Source: Bordetella parapertussis (GTDB lineage Bacteria; Pseudomonadota; Gammaproteobacteria; Burkholderiales; SG8-41). From it: a DNA stretch of 39,819 bases. Shown here piece after piece: positions 1 to 9,311 of this stretch. Under the pieces are notes generated by a model. The model was not told where the DNA came from. It saw only the letters and a program-made list of their open reading frames with translations, and did no database searches. The stretch spans positions 1-39,819 of the forward strand of contig CAMDSO010000024.1 of assembly GCA_945906935.1 (NCBI GenBank), given 5' to 3'. The position numbers were made by a program, and so were the translations under genes. The number at the start of each line of letters is the position of its first letter. Position 1 is the first letter of the stretch.

Positions 1-2
1 TT

Positions 3-506
3 AAATGCCCCACTGAAGTGACTATTACGGATCGGCGGGAAAAAGAGCTTAACGACCTTGGCTTTCTTTCGGTTGTGCATGCAAAGGGTACCGATTTTGC
101 AGCATTTTTCGGAGGTCAGACGGTCAATAAACCTAAGGTCTACAACAAGGACCTGGCAACGGCGAACGCCCGTCTTTCCTCGGCTTTGCCCTATATTCTG
201 GCGGCGTCACGTTTCGCACATTACCTAAAAGTAATTATGCGCGACAAAATCGGTAGCTTCCAGACGGCGCAGAACGTTGAGGAGTATTTAAATACTTGGC
301 TATCACAATATGTTCTCCTGAACGATGGGGCGGGCCAGTCCGTCAAAGCCCAGTATCCGCTGAGAGAGGGGCGTGTCGATGTCGTCGAGGTTGCTGGTAA
401 ACCCGGCGTCTACAAGGCGACGGTATATCTGCGTCCGCACTTCCAGTTGGAGGAGTTGACAACTTCACTTCGCTTGGTTGCAGAGTTACCGCCGCCCGCG
501 GGTTGA
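3..506 (+). CDS. tssC: T6SS contractile sheath large subunit TssC (VipB), 3' part
   Basis: This is the C-terminal ~167 residues of TssC, the large subunit of the contractile T6SS sheath, which pairs with TssB around the Hcp tube in the cytoplasm. The frame is open from base 3, so the gene is cut by the window edge; the GTG at 18 is internal, because the residues before it (KCPTE) continue the family sequence. Recognisable family blocks are TDRRE near the start, FFGGQTV, the SRFAHYLKVIMRDKIGSF block and the C-terminal LRPHFQLEELTTSLRLVAEL, which lies in the part recognised by ClpV-linked sheath recycling in the family. The full protein is usually ~500 residues. It heads the visible tssC-hcp-EFGH-vgrG train; tssB is expected just upstream. 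Confidence 0.96.
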   Translation, partial: KCPTEVTITDRREKELNDLGFLSVVHAKGTDFAAFFGGQTVNKPKVYNKDLATANARLSSALPYILAASRFAHYLKVIMRDKIGSFQTAQNVEEYLNTWLSQYVLLNDGAGQSVKAQYPLREGRVDVVEVAGKPGVYKATVYLRPHFQLEELTTSLRLVAELPPPAG

Positions 507-519
507 TTAATTGGATTGC

Positions 520-637
520 CAATGAAGGTCAGCCTCACCAGCCATGCGAAAAACTAAGCACAGGAAAAAAGTACTTGTGCATATAGTAAGTCATTACCAA
601 TGACTCGCTGGCTGGAGAGGACAGTCGACCTTCGTTG
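520..637 (+). ncRNA. Long branched stem-loop in the tssC-hcp gap (candidate structured 5' leader)
   Basis: The gap between tssC and hcp can fold on itself over 118 nt. The outer stem pairs 520-530 with 627-637 (11 bp, one G-T). After a small internal loop, 533-536 pairs with 617-620, and 538-549 (CCAGCCATGCGA) pairs with 605-615 (TCGCTGGCTGG) with one bulged base. Inside are two hairpins: 558-564 with 574-580, and GTCATT/AATGAC (590-595 with 599-604, loop ACC). The last hairpin abuts the closing stem, giving a three-way junction. There is no U-tract, so it is not a plain terminator. It may be an mRNA-processing or stability element raising hcp output, or a palindromic mobile repeat. The pairing is seen directly; any function is inference. 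Confidence 0.5.
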
Positions 638-690
638 ATGATCTGGAAGAGTAATGATGCCTACAATCACACAACTGAAAAGGATAGATT

Positions 691-1173
691 ATGGAACAAA
701 TATTTCTCAAACCAGATGGTATTAAAGGGGCAAGTACTAGCAACAACGGCAAAGACGACATCGAAGTACTATCGTACAGCTTTGGCGTTTCTATGCCCGT
801 GACCCATAGTGTTGCGGAAGGGCAGCGTACGCATGGTCAGGCAAACGTACAAGATATTTCTATATCGAAGTATGTTGACCAGACCACACCGATTTTTCTG
901 CAACACTGTTGCAAAGGCACGTTGATCAAAACAATGCAGATACGACACCTGCGCGCCGATACTGCGGGGACGGCTGGCGTATTGTTGATCGTGATTGATA
1001 TGAACGATGTTCTTGTCACGAGTGTCTCGGTGAGTGGATCTGAGCAGCCGATGGAAAACCTTACCTTCAACTTTAGCAAAATTCAATGGACTTACCACAA
1101 ACAGGATAAGACCGCTGCAGATAAAGGTAACGTTGTTGCAAGCTACGATATTGCGACAAATACGGTAGCTTGA
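691..1173 (+). CDS. hcp: T6SS tube protein Hcp
   Basis: Hcp (160 residues) forms hexameric rings that stack into the inner T6SS tube, carry small effectors and are expelled with the spike. The N-terminus MEQIFLKPDGIKGAS, the PVTHSVAEGQRTHGQ loop, the KYVDQTTP block and the C-terminal IQWTYHKQDK region match the Hcp1/HcpA type (DUF796 family), and the length is normal. The start is supported by AAAAGGA about 7 nt upstream of the ATG. The gene sits between tssC and tssE, the usual position, and is preceded by a long foldable leader (520-637) that could set its expression apart from tssC, since Hcp is normally needed in large amounts. There is no C-terminal toxin extension. Confidence 0.95.
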   Translation: MEQIFLKPDGIKGASTSNNGKDDIEVLSYSFGVSMPVTHSVAEGQRTHGQANVQDISISKYVDQTTPIFLQHCCKGTLIKTMQIRHLRADTAGTAGVLLIVIDMNDVLVTSVSVSGSEQPMENLTFNFSKIQWTYHKQDKTAADKGNVVASYDIATNTVA

Positions 1174-1194
1174 TAAAAAGGGAAAGGTTAATCG

Positions 1195-1674
1195 ATGGCT
1201 GGTGTGGGTATAAAAGACGCAGTACGTGCGCCACTCTTCGATCGCCTTTCCCTGATCCCTGAAGGCGGGGGTAAAAAAAGTAATAACGGTATCCTTGATA
1301 GGGCCGGACAACGAGAATCGCTGCGGAGAGAATTGGTACGCCTGCTCAACACTCGCAGCCCATACCCAAATAGCAAAAAAATGCGGCCCGAAGAGAGAAC
1401 AGTCATTGACTACGGCTTACCCGACTATTCGGAAATGTATACTCATAGCCCCGATGATAAGAAGAAGCTGGCGAATTTGGTGCGCTGGGCAGTAGAGGCT
1501 TATGAGCCAAGGCTCGATCGAGTAGAGGTAGAGGTAGAGGTTGTGGAGAATAGCGACAAGGCAATGCTTGTAAAAATATCAGGTGCACTCCGAAATGGAA
1601 AATTGATGGAACGCATCAGTTTTTCTCTCCAGGTATCCGGCGAAGATCTCGACGGGAGGCAGCTTGGCAGCTAG
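1195..1674 (+). CDS. tssE: T6SS baseplate subunit TssE (gp25-like)
   Basis: TssE (159 residues) is the gp25-like wedge protein of the T6SS baseplate, made in the cytoplasm, that helps start sheath assembly. The gp25 core is visible: the SLRRELVRLLNTR block at ~41-53, a DYGLPDY segment and an amphipathic C-terminal half ending LMERISFSLQV. The N-terminal PLFDRLSL motif is also typical. AAAGG lies 7 nt before the ATG, 21 bases after the hcp stop. A short hexamer (GTAGAG repeated three times, ~1521-1540) encodes an alternating Val-Glu strand, probably a local expansion. The stop codon lies inside the start of tssF, so translation is likely coupled. Confidence 0.93.
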   Translation: MAGVGIKDAVRAPLFDRLSLIPEGGGKKSNNGILDRAGQRESLRRELVRLLNTRSPYPNSKKMRPEERTVIDYGLPDYSEMYTHSPDDKKKLANLVRWAVEAYEPRLDRVEVEVEVVENSDKAMLVKISGALRNGKLMERISFSLQVSGEDLDGRQLGS

Positions 1675-3499
1675 GTCTGCAGAAGACCTGCTTGACTATT
1701 ATAAGAGAGAGCTTGCCTATCTCCGAGGTCAAGGGGCCGATTTTGCCCGATCCTACCCTCAAGTTGCCCAAATGCTTGAATTGGAGAAAGGGCAGTCGTC
1801 AGATCCACATATTGAACGCCTTATAGAAGCGGTTGCTTTTTTATCTGCGCGTGTACATCGGGATCTGGACAATGAATTTCCCCAGATCTCCTCAGCCCTT
1901 CTGGGGCTGCTCTACCCAAGCTTAGTGACCCCGTTGCCGTCCATTTCGATCGCACAGTTTGAGGTCGATCTATCTCAGGGAAAACTGACAACCGGTTACC
2001 AAATTCCAAAATCGACGCCGCTGGCGTCACGCAGCGTTAGTTATACGCATGCCGGCAATACCCCCGGTAGCAATGCACAGTGTCGTTTTCGAACATGCTA
2101 TCCGGTTACACTGTGGCCAATTAAAATCGCAGACGCCCGTTTTGTCCCAGTTTCAGATTACAATTTTCTGGACAAAGACCCGAGCATAGCCTCCATCTTA
2201 CGGATACGTTTGCAATGCCTCGGGCAAACAAATTTCCAAGAAATGGAATTGAGTAGCTTACGCTTCCATCTTCATGGCGACTTAACCGAGGTAATGCCGC
2301 TCTACGAGCTTTTGCTGTCCAGCGTAAAAAATGTCATTGCGTTACCAGAGGCCGGAAGCCCCATAAAGTTACCGCAGAACGCTATCCAAGAGGTCGGCTT
2401 CGGCGCTGAAGAAGAAGTACTATCCAGTACTAGTAATGCGCATTCTTCATACCAACTGCTTCAGGAATATTTTGCGTTCCCAAGAAAATTCTTATTCTTC
2501 GATATAAACCACCTCAAGCTTGCGCGAGGTCAGCATACTTCAGTGGATATTCTTTTTCTCCTGAATAAACCGAAGCTACGCGGCATCTCAATTAGCTCAG
2601 ACAATATTAAGCTTGGCTGCACGCCGATCATTAACTTGTTTAAAAAAACAACCGAACCGCTGCGCATTGACCACCGAAAATATGAATACCGTCTGGTTCC
2701 AGACTGGCGCGATGAGTCTTTTACTGAGATTCATACAATAAATACTGTAACCGCTACGGATCGGGAATCCGCAGGCGCAACTACAGTTCAACCGTATTAC
2801 GAGTTCAATCACGGCTTAAGTGACGATTCAACTGGACCATACTGGTTCACCCGCAGAGACGAATGTCATAGACCTGAAATATCTGGAACAGACGTTTGGC
2901 TCTCATTCCTTGATCTAAATTTCAAACCGGAAAAGCCGGATTTTCCGATCATTTATGCTAATACCATCTGCACGAATCGCCACCTCGCCGAGCAGGTGCC
3001 AGCAGGCGCCGATCTAATCGCGGAGGCTGTTGTGGCCTCAGCGAGCATTACATGCTTATATAAACCAACGCCTCAGTTGAGCCCGCAAGGCGGTCGCGAG
3101 CAATGGCGTTTGATTTCTATGTTGACCCTAAACAATGTATCTCTTTTCGAGGAAAATGCTAGTCTGCAAAATCTTAGAGAGATGCTTGCGCTCTACAATG
3201 TCACTGATTCAGCAAGTGCAAATGAACAGATTCGTGGCATAAATCGTATGAAGTGCGAGAGCGTTGTCCGGCGGGTAGGACGTGATGCTTGGCGTGGTTT
3301 TTGTCGGGGTTATGAAATTACGCTGGAATTCAATGAGAGTGCTTATGCAGCGGGGTCGGCTCTGCTGCTAGCGTCTGTATTAAACCGTTTTTTTGCACAA
3401 TATACGTCGGTTAATTCATTTACCCAAGTGGTAGTAAAACGCGATGCGGAGGAATGGAAGCGATGGGAACCGATGACCGGCCGCCAGCCAGTAATTTGA
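1664..3499 (+). CDS. tssF: T6SS baseplate subunit TssF
   Basis: TssF (611 residues) joins TssG and TssK in the T6SS baseplate wedge that docks onto the membrane complex and receives the VgrG spike. The N-terminal DLLDYYKRELAYLRGQGADFA, the PHIERLIEAVAFLSARVHRDLDNEFPQ region (written here in parts: PHIERLIEA, RVHRDLDNEFP) and a C-terminal GFCRGYEITLEFNE segment are typical, and the length is normal. The start is a TTG at 1664 with GGGAGG about 7 nt upstream; it lies inside the last codons of tssE (stop 1672-1674). The 3' end overlaps the start of tssG. Such overlaps indicate coupled translation of a stoichiometric complex. Confidence 0.94.
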   Translation: MAARSAEDLLDYYKRELAYLRGQGADFARSYPQVAQMLELEKGQSSDPHIERLIEAVAFLSARVHRDLDNEFPQISSALLGLLYPSLVTPLPSISIAQFEVDLSQGKLTTGYQIPKSTPLASRSVSYTHAGNTPGSNAQCRFRTCYPVTLWPIKIADARFVPVSDYNFLDKDPSIASILRIRLQCLGQTNFQEMELSSLRFHLHGDLTEVMPLYELLLSSVKNVIALPEAGSPIKLPQNAIQEVGFGAEEEVLSSTSNAHSSYQLLQEYFAFPRKFLFFDINHLKLARGQHTSVDILFLLNKPKLRGISISSDNIKLGCTPIINLFKKTTEPLRIDHRKYEYRLVPDWRDESFTEIHTINTVTATDRESAGATTVQPYYEFNHGLSDDSTGPYWFTRRDECHRPEISGTDVWLSFLDLNFKPEKPDFPIIYANTICTNRHLAEQVPAGADLIAEAVVASASITCLYKPTPQLSPQGGREQWRLISMLTLNNVSLFEENASLQNLREMLALYNVTDSASANEQIRGINRMKCESVVRRVGRDAWRGFCRGYEITLEFNESAYAAGSALLLASVLNRFFAQYTSVNSFTQVVVKRDAEEWKRWEPMTGRQPVI

Positions 3500-4515
3500 T
3501 TGAACAGTTTAATCGAGAGCCGCATCGTTTTGATTTTTTTCAAGCCGTAAGGTTAGTCGAATTATTGCGACCAGAAATGTATCCCGTCGGACATGGCGGC
3601 AAAAATAGGGAAGCAGTTGCATTTAAGTCGCATGTCGGCCTAGGTTTCCCCGCAAGCGATCTGGTCAAAGCAGAAATTCCAGATGATAAAAATGAGCCGG
3701 CTCGCATGAGTGTCGCGTTTATGGGCTTAGCCGGAAGCTCAGGACCTCTGCCTACACCTTTTACTGAACTGATCATTCAGAGAAACGCTGCTCGGGACAA
3801 CGCGTCCAGTGCATTTTTAGACATTTTTAATAATCGTCTTATATCGTTTCTTTACCGGTCCAGAAAAAAGCATCGCGTTGCCCTAAATAACCTACCTCCT
3901 AAGAAAACGGTAATTGCGCGGTGGTTATTTTCACTCGCCGGACTCGGATTTGGATTAAACAATTCAGAAATAAAAACATCGGCGCGTTTCCTGCTGAAAT
4001 ATGCAGGAATAATGTCACACAAGACACGCTCAATGACAACACTGGAAAAAATGCTTTCGAATTTTTTTAAGGTGCCAGTGTATGGTGAGCAGCTATTGGG
4101 CAGTTGGTTGGATATACAGCCTAGAGATAGAACACTTATCGGCTATAGAAAAGGCATTAACAACCAACTGGGCGTGAATATGGTGGTTGGTCGCCGGGCA
4201 TGGGATCAAATGGGCCGGATACGCTTACATTTCACGCTCGAGAGTATCAAAAATTTAAATAGGTTTTTGCCCACTGGAGAATCCTATGTTGAACTTAATA
4301 GGCTTACGCGCCTGTATTTGCAGCAGGATATCGACGTCGAATTACGCATTACCTGTGCGCCGACACAAAGACCTGGAATTCAGTTAGCTGGGCTCGGTAG
4401 TATTAGACTGGCTTGGACTGCCTGGTTGCAAGGTGGAAAACGTCCGTCTATGAATTACGATCCGGTTCGTTTGCGCCTACCAAAGCTAGATGTTTCCTTA
4501 AAATACAGTAACTGA
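3463..4515 (+). CDS. tssG: T6SS baseplate subunit TssG
   Basis: TssG is the partner of TssF in the baseplate wedge (one TssG with two TssF in characterised systems). The start of the family is clear: LIEQFNREPHRFDFFQAVRLVE. Later blocks include FMGLAGSSGPLPTPFTELI and a C-terminal TRLYLQQDIDVELRI segment. I prefer the ATG at 3463, which lies 10 nt after GGAGG (3448-3452). An in-frame ATG at 3454 is only one base from that site and would add three residues. The reading frame overlaps the end of tssF by about 37 bases. The length (~350 residues) is normal. Confidence 0.93.
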   Translation: MGTDDRPPASNLIEQFNREPHRFDFFQAVRLVELLRPEMYPVGHGGKNREAVAFKSHVGLGFPASDLVKAEIPDDKNEPARMSVAFMGLAGSSGPLPTPFTELIIQRNAARDNASSAFLDIFNNRLISFLYRSRKKHRVALNNLPPKKTVIARWLFSLAGLGFGLNNSEIKTSARFLLKYAGIMSHKTRSMTTLEKMLSNFFKVPVYGEQLLGSWLDIQPRDRTLIGYRKGINNQLGVNMVVGRRAWDQMGRIRLHFTLESIKNLNRFLPTGESYVELNRLTRLYLQQDIDVELRITCAPTQRPGIQLAGLGSIRLAWTAWLQGGKRPSMNYDPVRLRLPKLDVSLKYSN

Positions 4516-4532
4516 TAGGGGCAGGTATACGG

Positions 4533-7244
4533 ATGGATATTGACCTAAGATCGTTGCTAGGTAAGCTAAATGCCGAGTGTAGGCGTGCACTTGAACAGGC
4601 TGCAGAGTTGTGTGTAGGGCAGACTCACTATAATGTTGAAATCGAGCACTTGCTGCTTAAGCTCGTCGAACTGCCTGCTCCTGACCTTATAGTCATACTC
4701 AGGCACTACGATATTAAATCTGAATCACTAATAGGTCAGCTTACGGTAAGCATTGACCAATTTAAGCGGGGTAACGGAAGGACCCCCGCCATGTCACCAC
4801 ACTTTGTGGCGCTGATTCAGGAAGCTTGGCTCATATCCTCGATGCAGTATGGGGAGCAGATGATCCGTTGTGGCTCGCTAGTGCTTGCGTTGTTGCAAGT
4901 GGACAGTCTGCGGAGCATGCTGTTGGAGTCAGTGCCGATATTGCTGCAAATTCCGCGTGAATCGTTGCGTAATACCTTGCCTAGACTGCTCTCTGAATCG
5001 TCAGAGGGTATCGGCATTGAAAGCGCTCCCCAAACACGCGTCGTGCCAAGCACAACAACTGCAGGTGGCTCAATGGCCCGTTCGTTTGGGTCAAGCACAA
5101 TAACACCGGCGCTTGACCAGTACACGATAGATTTGACTGCGCAAGCTCGTGACAAAAAAATTGATCCGATCCGCGGTAGGAATGCGGAAATCCGACAGAT
5201 CATCGATATCCTATTACGAAGAAGGCAGAATAATCCCATACTGACCGGGGAGGCAGGGGTCGGTAAAACAGCTGTCGTCGAGGGGTTTGCCCTGGCAGTA
5301 GCCGAGGGCCGCGTGCCGCCTTCTCTCAAAGGAGTCATGGTCCGTACGCTCGATCTGGGTTTGCTGCAGGCGGGCGCAGGTATCAAGGGTGAATTTGAGA
5401 ATCGATTAAAATCGGTCATCTCCGAAGTCAAGTCATCACCGCAGCCAATTATCCTTTTTATTGACGAGGCTCACCAGTTGATCGGGGCTGGTGGATCCGA
5501 GGGGCAGGGGGATGCTGCTAATTTACTCAAACCTGCACTTGCCAGAGGTGAGCTTAGAACAATTGCTGCAACGACGTGGGCTGAGTACAAAAAATATGTA
5601 GAGAAAGACCCTGCACTCGCGCGTCGCTTTCAGGTCGTCAAGGTAGACGAGCCCACGGAGGAAGTTGCAATAGATATGCTGCGTGGGGTGGTCACAAACT
5701 TAGAGAAACATCATCAGGTGCGCATTCAGGATGTGGCGGTGCGCGAGGCAGTGCGTCTTTCTCACAGATACATTACCGGGCGCCAGCTTCCGGATAAAGC
5801 GATTAGTGTTCTTGATACCGCTTGTGCGCGCGTATCAATTGGACAAACAGGAGTGCCGCCTGAGGTGGAGGAAGCGGCGAGAGTTTATGCGAACCTGGAG
5901 GCGGAGTTGCGTATTCTTCGGCACGAATCTCTCCGGGGCGCGGATCATATACAAGCGATTGAGAGCCTCACTCGAGCCATCGAAGAACAGCGAAAAATAA
6001 ATGCGCAGCTCAACTTGCGATTAAAGGAGGAGCGTCAGGCTGTCGCTGAGATTATCAATGTTCAACATCGTATTGATCAAGCTGTTGCGCAAGATATCGA
6101 TTTGACCAAATTACCATCGAATGTCACCGATCTTGCGACGAGCCTTTCGCGCCTCGAACGAGGGCTGGAAGCGATACAAAACGACGAACCGATGGTGCCT
6201 GTATGTGTTGACCCAAAGGTGATTGCTTCAGTGATTTCCGGCTGGACAGGAATTCCAGTCGGTAAGATGCTGGTTGACGACGCGCATACTGTACTCAACC
6301 TCCAAGATCGGATGGGGGAGCGTGTGATCGGTCAACCCCAAGCCCTGGATGCGATCGCCCGAAGAGTGCGGACTGCCCGAGCGGAATTGGATGACCCTGG
6401 TAAGCCCGTCGGTGTTTTCTTGCTGGTTGGCCCTAGTGGGGTGGGCAAGACTGAGACCGCCGCTGCATTAGCAGACCAACTCTACGGCGGGGAGCGTAAT
6501 ATGATTGTCGTGAACATGTCTGAATTTCAAGAGGCACATACGGTATCGAGCCTGAAGGGGGCGCCTCCCGGTTATGTAGGGTATGGCCGTGGAGGGGTGC
6601 TGACTGAAGCGGTCAGACGTAAGCCCTACAGCGTGGTGCTGCTGGATGAGGTAGAAAAAGCACACCCTGACGTCATGGAGCTTTTCTATAACGTGTTCGA
6701 TAAAGGCGTTATGGAGGATGGAGAGGGAATATCTGTTGATTTTAAGAACACAATTATATTGTTGACATCGAATGCGGGCCAGGACGTCATTTCTGGTGCT
6801 TGTGAAGAAGGTCTAAATCGTCCCGCCCCTGAAAAGCTAGTTGAGAAACTGAGACCTTCTCTTTTACGTTACTTTGCGCCCGCCTTTCTGGGGCGATTAG
6901 TCACAATCCCCTACTATCCCCTCGGCGATGCCGAGATTCGGATTATCGTAGAACTGAAGCTGGCAAAGATTCAGGAGAGGATTCAAAAAAATCATAATGC
7001 TTGCCTAACTTATGAAAAAAGCCTAATCGATGTGATAACAGCACGGTGCACTGAGGTCGATAGTGGTGCCCGTAATGTCGACCACATTTTGACTCACAGC
7101 CTGTTGCCAGAGCTATCGAAAAAAATACTGGAATGTATTTCTCTGGCAGAAAATTTTCGATCAGTGCATGTGTCTATCGATCACTCCGGTAGTTTCGTTT
7201 ACAAACTTACTGATCAACCAATTGCACTGGATCGCGAGGTCTAG
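4533..7244 (+). CDS. tssH: T6SS sheath-disassembly AAA+ ATPase TssH (ClpV)
   Basis: ClpV/TssH (903 residues) is the cytoplasmic hexameric AAA+ unfoldase that pulls apart contracted TssB/TssC sheath so it can be reused. An N-terminal Clp-N domain (~1-150) is followed by two AAA+ modules. The first has Walker A GEAGVGKT (239-246) and Walker B ILFIDEAH (307-314); the second has Walker A GPSGVGKT (633-640) and Walker B VVLLDEVEKAHP. A charged helical middle segment (~445-510) separates them. The motifs are intact, so it should be active. Its place after tssG and the ClpV-type N-terminus separate it from the heat-shock ClpB. A weak AGG-containing ribosome site precedes the ATG. Confidence 0.95.
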   Translation: MDIDLRSLLGKLNAECRRALEQAAELCVGQTHYNVEIEHLLLKLVELPAPDLIVILRHYDIKSESLIGQLTVSIDQFKRGNGRTPAMSPHFVALIQEAWLISSMQYGEQMIRCGSLVLALLQVDSLRSMLLESVPILLQIPRESLRNTLPRLLSESSEGIGIESAPQTRVVPSTTTAGGSMARSFGSSTITPALDQYTIDLTAQARDKKIDPIRGRNAEIRQIIDILLRRRQNNPILTGEAGVGKTAVVEGFALAVAEGRVPPSLKGVMVRTLDLGLLQAGAGIKGEFENRLKSVISEVKSSPQPIILFIDEAHQLIGAGGSEGQGDAANLLKPALARGELRTIAATTWAEYKKYVEKDPALARRFQVVKVDEPTEEVAIDMLRGVVTNLEKHHQVRIQDVAVREAVRLSHRYITGRQLPDKAISVLDTACARVSIGQTGVPPEVEEAARVYANLEAELRILRHESLRGADHIQAIESLTRAIEEQRKINAQLNLRLKEERQAVAEIINVQHRIDQAVAQDIDLTKLPSNVTDLATSLSRLERGLEAIQNDEPMVPVCVDPKVIASVISGWTGIPVGKMLVDDAHTVLNLQDRMGERVIGQPQALDAIARRVRTARAELDDPGKPVGVFLLVGPSGVGKTETAAALADQLYGGERNMIVVNMSEFQEAHTVSSLKGAPPGYVGYGRGGVLTEAVRRKPYSVVLLDEVEKAHPDVMELFYNVFDKGVMEDGEGISVDFKNTIILLTSNAGQDVISGACEEGLNRPAPEKLVEKLRPSLLRYFAPAFLGRLVTIPYYPLGDAEIRIIVELKLAKIQERIQKNHNACLTYEKSLIDVITARCTEVDSGARNVDHILTHSLLPELSKKILECISLAENFRSVHVSIDHSGSFVYKLTDQPIALDREV

Positions 7245-7288
7245 CTTTTATCCGTATAAAAATAACAGGATTCGATAAGTAAACCAGC

Positions 7289-9310
7289 ATGGCAAAAACT
7301 TACTCTCAGGACAATAGCTACCTTGCGGTTTCTACGCCGTTTGGTGAGAACGTCCTCCTGCTCAACAGCATGCACGGTGTGGAGAGCATCTCTGGCATGT
7401 TCTATTTCGATCTTGAAATGGTCTCGACCGACGCCAGTCTGGATTTCAGTAAGATTGTAGGCAAATCAGTTACTGTGTCTCTCAACCTTGACGAGAGCCA
7501 AGCCCGATACATCAATGGCATTGTTACACGCTTCGTTCAGACTGGAGGCAATCTACAATTTGCGACATACCACGCAGAAATTCGACCATGGCTTTGGTGG
7601 CTGACATTGCAGAAAGACTCCCGTATTTTTCAGGAAAAAACGACACCAGATATTATAAAGGCTGTTTTTTCAAACCTCGGTTTTTCCGATTACAGGGTGG
7701 CGACGACAGGAACCTATTCCGCACGTGAGTATTGCGTACAATACCAAGAAACCTCTTTTGATTTTATTTCCCGTCTAATGGAAGACGAAGGCATATTTTA
7801 TTTCTTTGAGCATGTATCTGGAAAGCACACCTTGGTGCTCGCGGACGCCGCTTCAGAAAACTCTGTATGCCCAAATTGCGCAAAGGCCCGCTTTCATCCA
7901 TCCTCTGGCAGTCAGAAGGAATTTGATGTTATATATCGCTGGTCTCTCGAGCAGCAGGCGGTGCCAAAGACGTTTAGTTTAGATGATTTCAATTTCGAGA
8001 CCCCGAGTGCTGAATTACTAGCAAAAAAAGAGGGTAGTGAGGGCAGGATGGCGATATACGAATATCCCGGTGGTCACAAGGAGAAGAGCGGGGGCGATGG
8101 TATCGCGGCGATCCGTCTCCAGGAATTGCAGCATTCAGCGCTTCTCATTCGGGGGGACAGCTATTGCAGAGCCTTTGTTCCTGGCTATAAGTTTGCATTA
8201 ACTAATCATTTTCGAACGGACATGAACAGTGACTACGTTCTGAAGTATGTGTCACATTCAGCCACTCACGAGGCTTATAGTAATACGTTTGAGGCTTATC
8301 CACTGACCGTATTATTTAGACCACCGAGGATAAGCCCCCGAGCCCGAGTTATGGGGGCGCAGACTGCAACCGTAGTGGGTAAGTCCGGTGAAGAAATTTG
8401 GACAGATAAATATGGTCGGGTGAAAGTACAGTTTCACTGGGACCAGCAAGGCAAGAAAGATGAGAATAGTTCGTGCTGGGTCCGTGTTGCCCATGGTTGG
8501 GCTGGGCAAGGTTGGGGAATGATATTCCTGCCTCGTATTGGACAGGAAGTGATTGTTAGCTTCCTCGAGGGTGATCCAGATTGCCCTATAGTGACCGGTA
8601 GCGTTTATAACGCGGATAAAACGGTACCCTATGCATTACCCGGCGAGCAAACAAAAAGTACTATCAAGGGGTCGTCTTCGAAGGGTGGAGTTGGAAATAA
8701 TGAGATACGCTTCGAGGACAAAAAAGATTCCGAAGAAGTTTATGTACATGCACAAAAAGATATGACCATTAAGGTTGAAAACGACCGAAAAACGGATGTT
8801 TTGCATGACGATATAAGCACGATCAAGAACGATCGAACTACTACCATACAAGAGGGAGTGGAAAAGCTGGTGGTATCTAAAGGGGATCGTGTAGTCCAAG
8901 TCGATGTAGGCAAGGAAACACATGACGTTAAGGGGGAACGTCTTATTACCGTAACCGGGAATGAGACACACACTAATGTCGCTGACTTTACGCAAAAAGT
9001 GACCGGTAACTATGAGCTAAAGGTCACCGGAAATCTCGTAATTGATGTTACCGGGACGATTAGCTTCAAATCTGCTCAATCCCTGACAAACGAGGCTGGC
9101 ACGGAACTTAGTAACAAGGCTGGAACTTCGCTTACCAACAAGGCGGGTACAGATCTGAAAAATGATGCGGGAATGAATTTGACGAATAAAGCGGCCATGA
9201 ACCTTACTAATGATGCTGGCATTCAACTTAACAATAAGGCTGCGGCTGCGCAGACGGTAGATGGTGGCGGTATGCTTACTGTAAAAGGTGGGTTAGTAAA
9301 AATAAATTGA
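7289..9310 (+). CDS. vgrG: T6SS spike protein VgrG with an octapeptide-repeat C-terminus
   Basis: VgrG (673 residues) is the trimeric spike at the tip of the Hcp tube. The gp27-like N-terminal part carries the family signature QETSFDFISRLMEDEGIFYF; the gp5-like OB/needle part follows (TDKYGRVKVQFHWD, SCWVRVAHGWAGQGWGM, PRIGQEVIVSFLEGDPDCPI). The needle then runs through a DUF2345-like beta-repeat segment. Residues ~597-652 are seven tandem octapeptides of the form x-x-L-T-N-K-A-G, expected to extend the trimeric beta-helix. No enzymatic C-terminal domain is seen, so effectors probably load through the DUF4280/PAAR-like protein two genes downstream. It starts 44 bases after clpV and its stop is one base before the next gene. 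Confidence 0.95.
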   Translation: MAKTYSQDNSYLAVSTPFGENVLLLNSMHGVESISGMFYFDLEMVSTDASLDFSKIVGKSVTVSLNLDESQARYINGIVTRFVQTGGNLQFATYHAEIRPWLWWLTLQKDSRIFQEKTTPDIIKAVFSNLGFSDYRVATTGTYSAREYCVQYQETSFDFISRLMEDEGIFYFFEHVSGKHTLVLADAASENSVCPNCAKARFHPSSGSQKEFDVIYRWSLEQQAVPKTFSLDDFNFETPSAELLAKKEGSEGRMAIYEYPGGHKEKSGGDGIAAIRLQELQHSALLIRGDSYCRAFVPGYKFALTNHFRTDMNSDYVLKYVSHSATHEAYSNTFEAYPLTVLFRPPRISPRARVMGAQTATVVGKSGEEIWTDKYGRVKVQFHWDQQGKKDENSSCWVRVAHGWAGQGWGMIFLPRIGQEVIVSFLEGDPDCPIVTGSVYNADKTVPYALPGEQTKSTIKGSSSKGGVGNNEIRFEDKKDSEEVYVHAQKDMTIKVENDRKTDVLHDDISTIKNDRTTTIQEGVEKLVVSKGDRVVQVDVGKETHDVKGERLITVTGNETHTNVADFTQKVTGNYELKVTGNLVIDVTGTISFKSAQSLTNEAGTELSNKAGTSLTNKAGTDLKNDAGMNLTNKAAMNLTNDAGIQLNNKAAAAQTVDGGGMLTVKGGLVKIN

Positions 9311-9311
9311 T

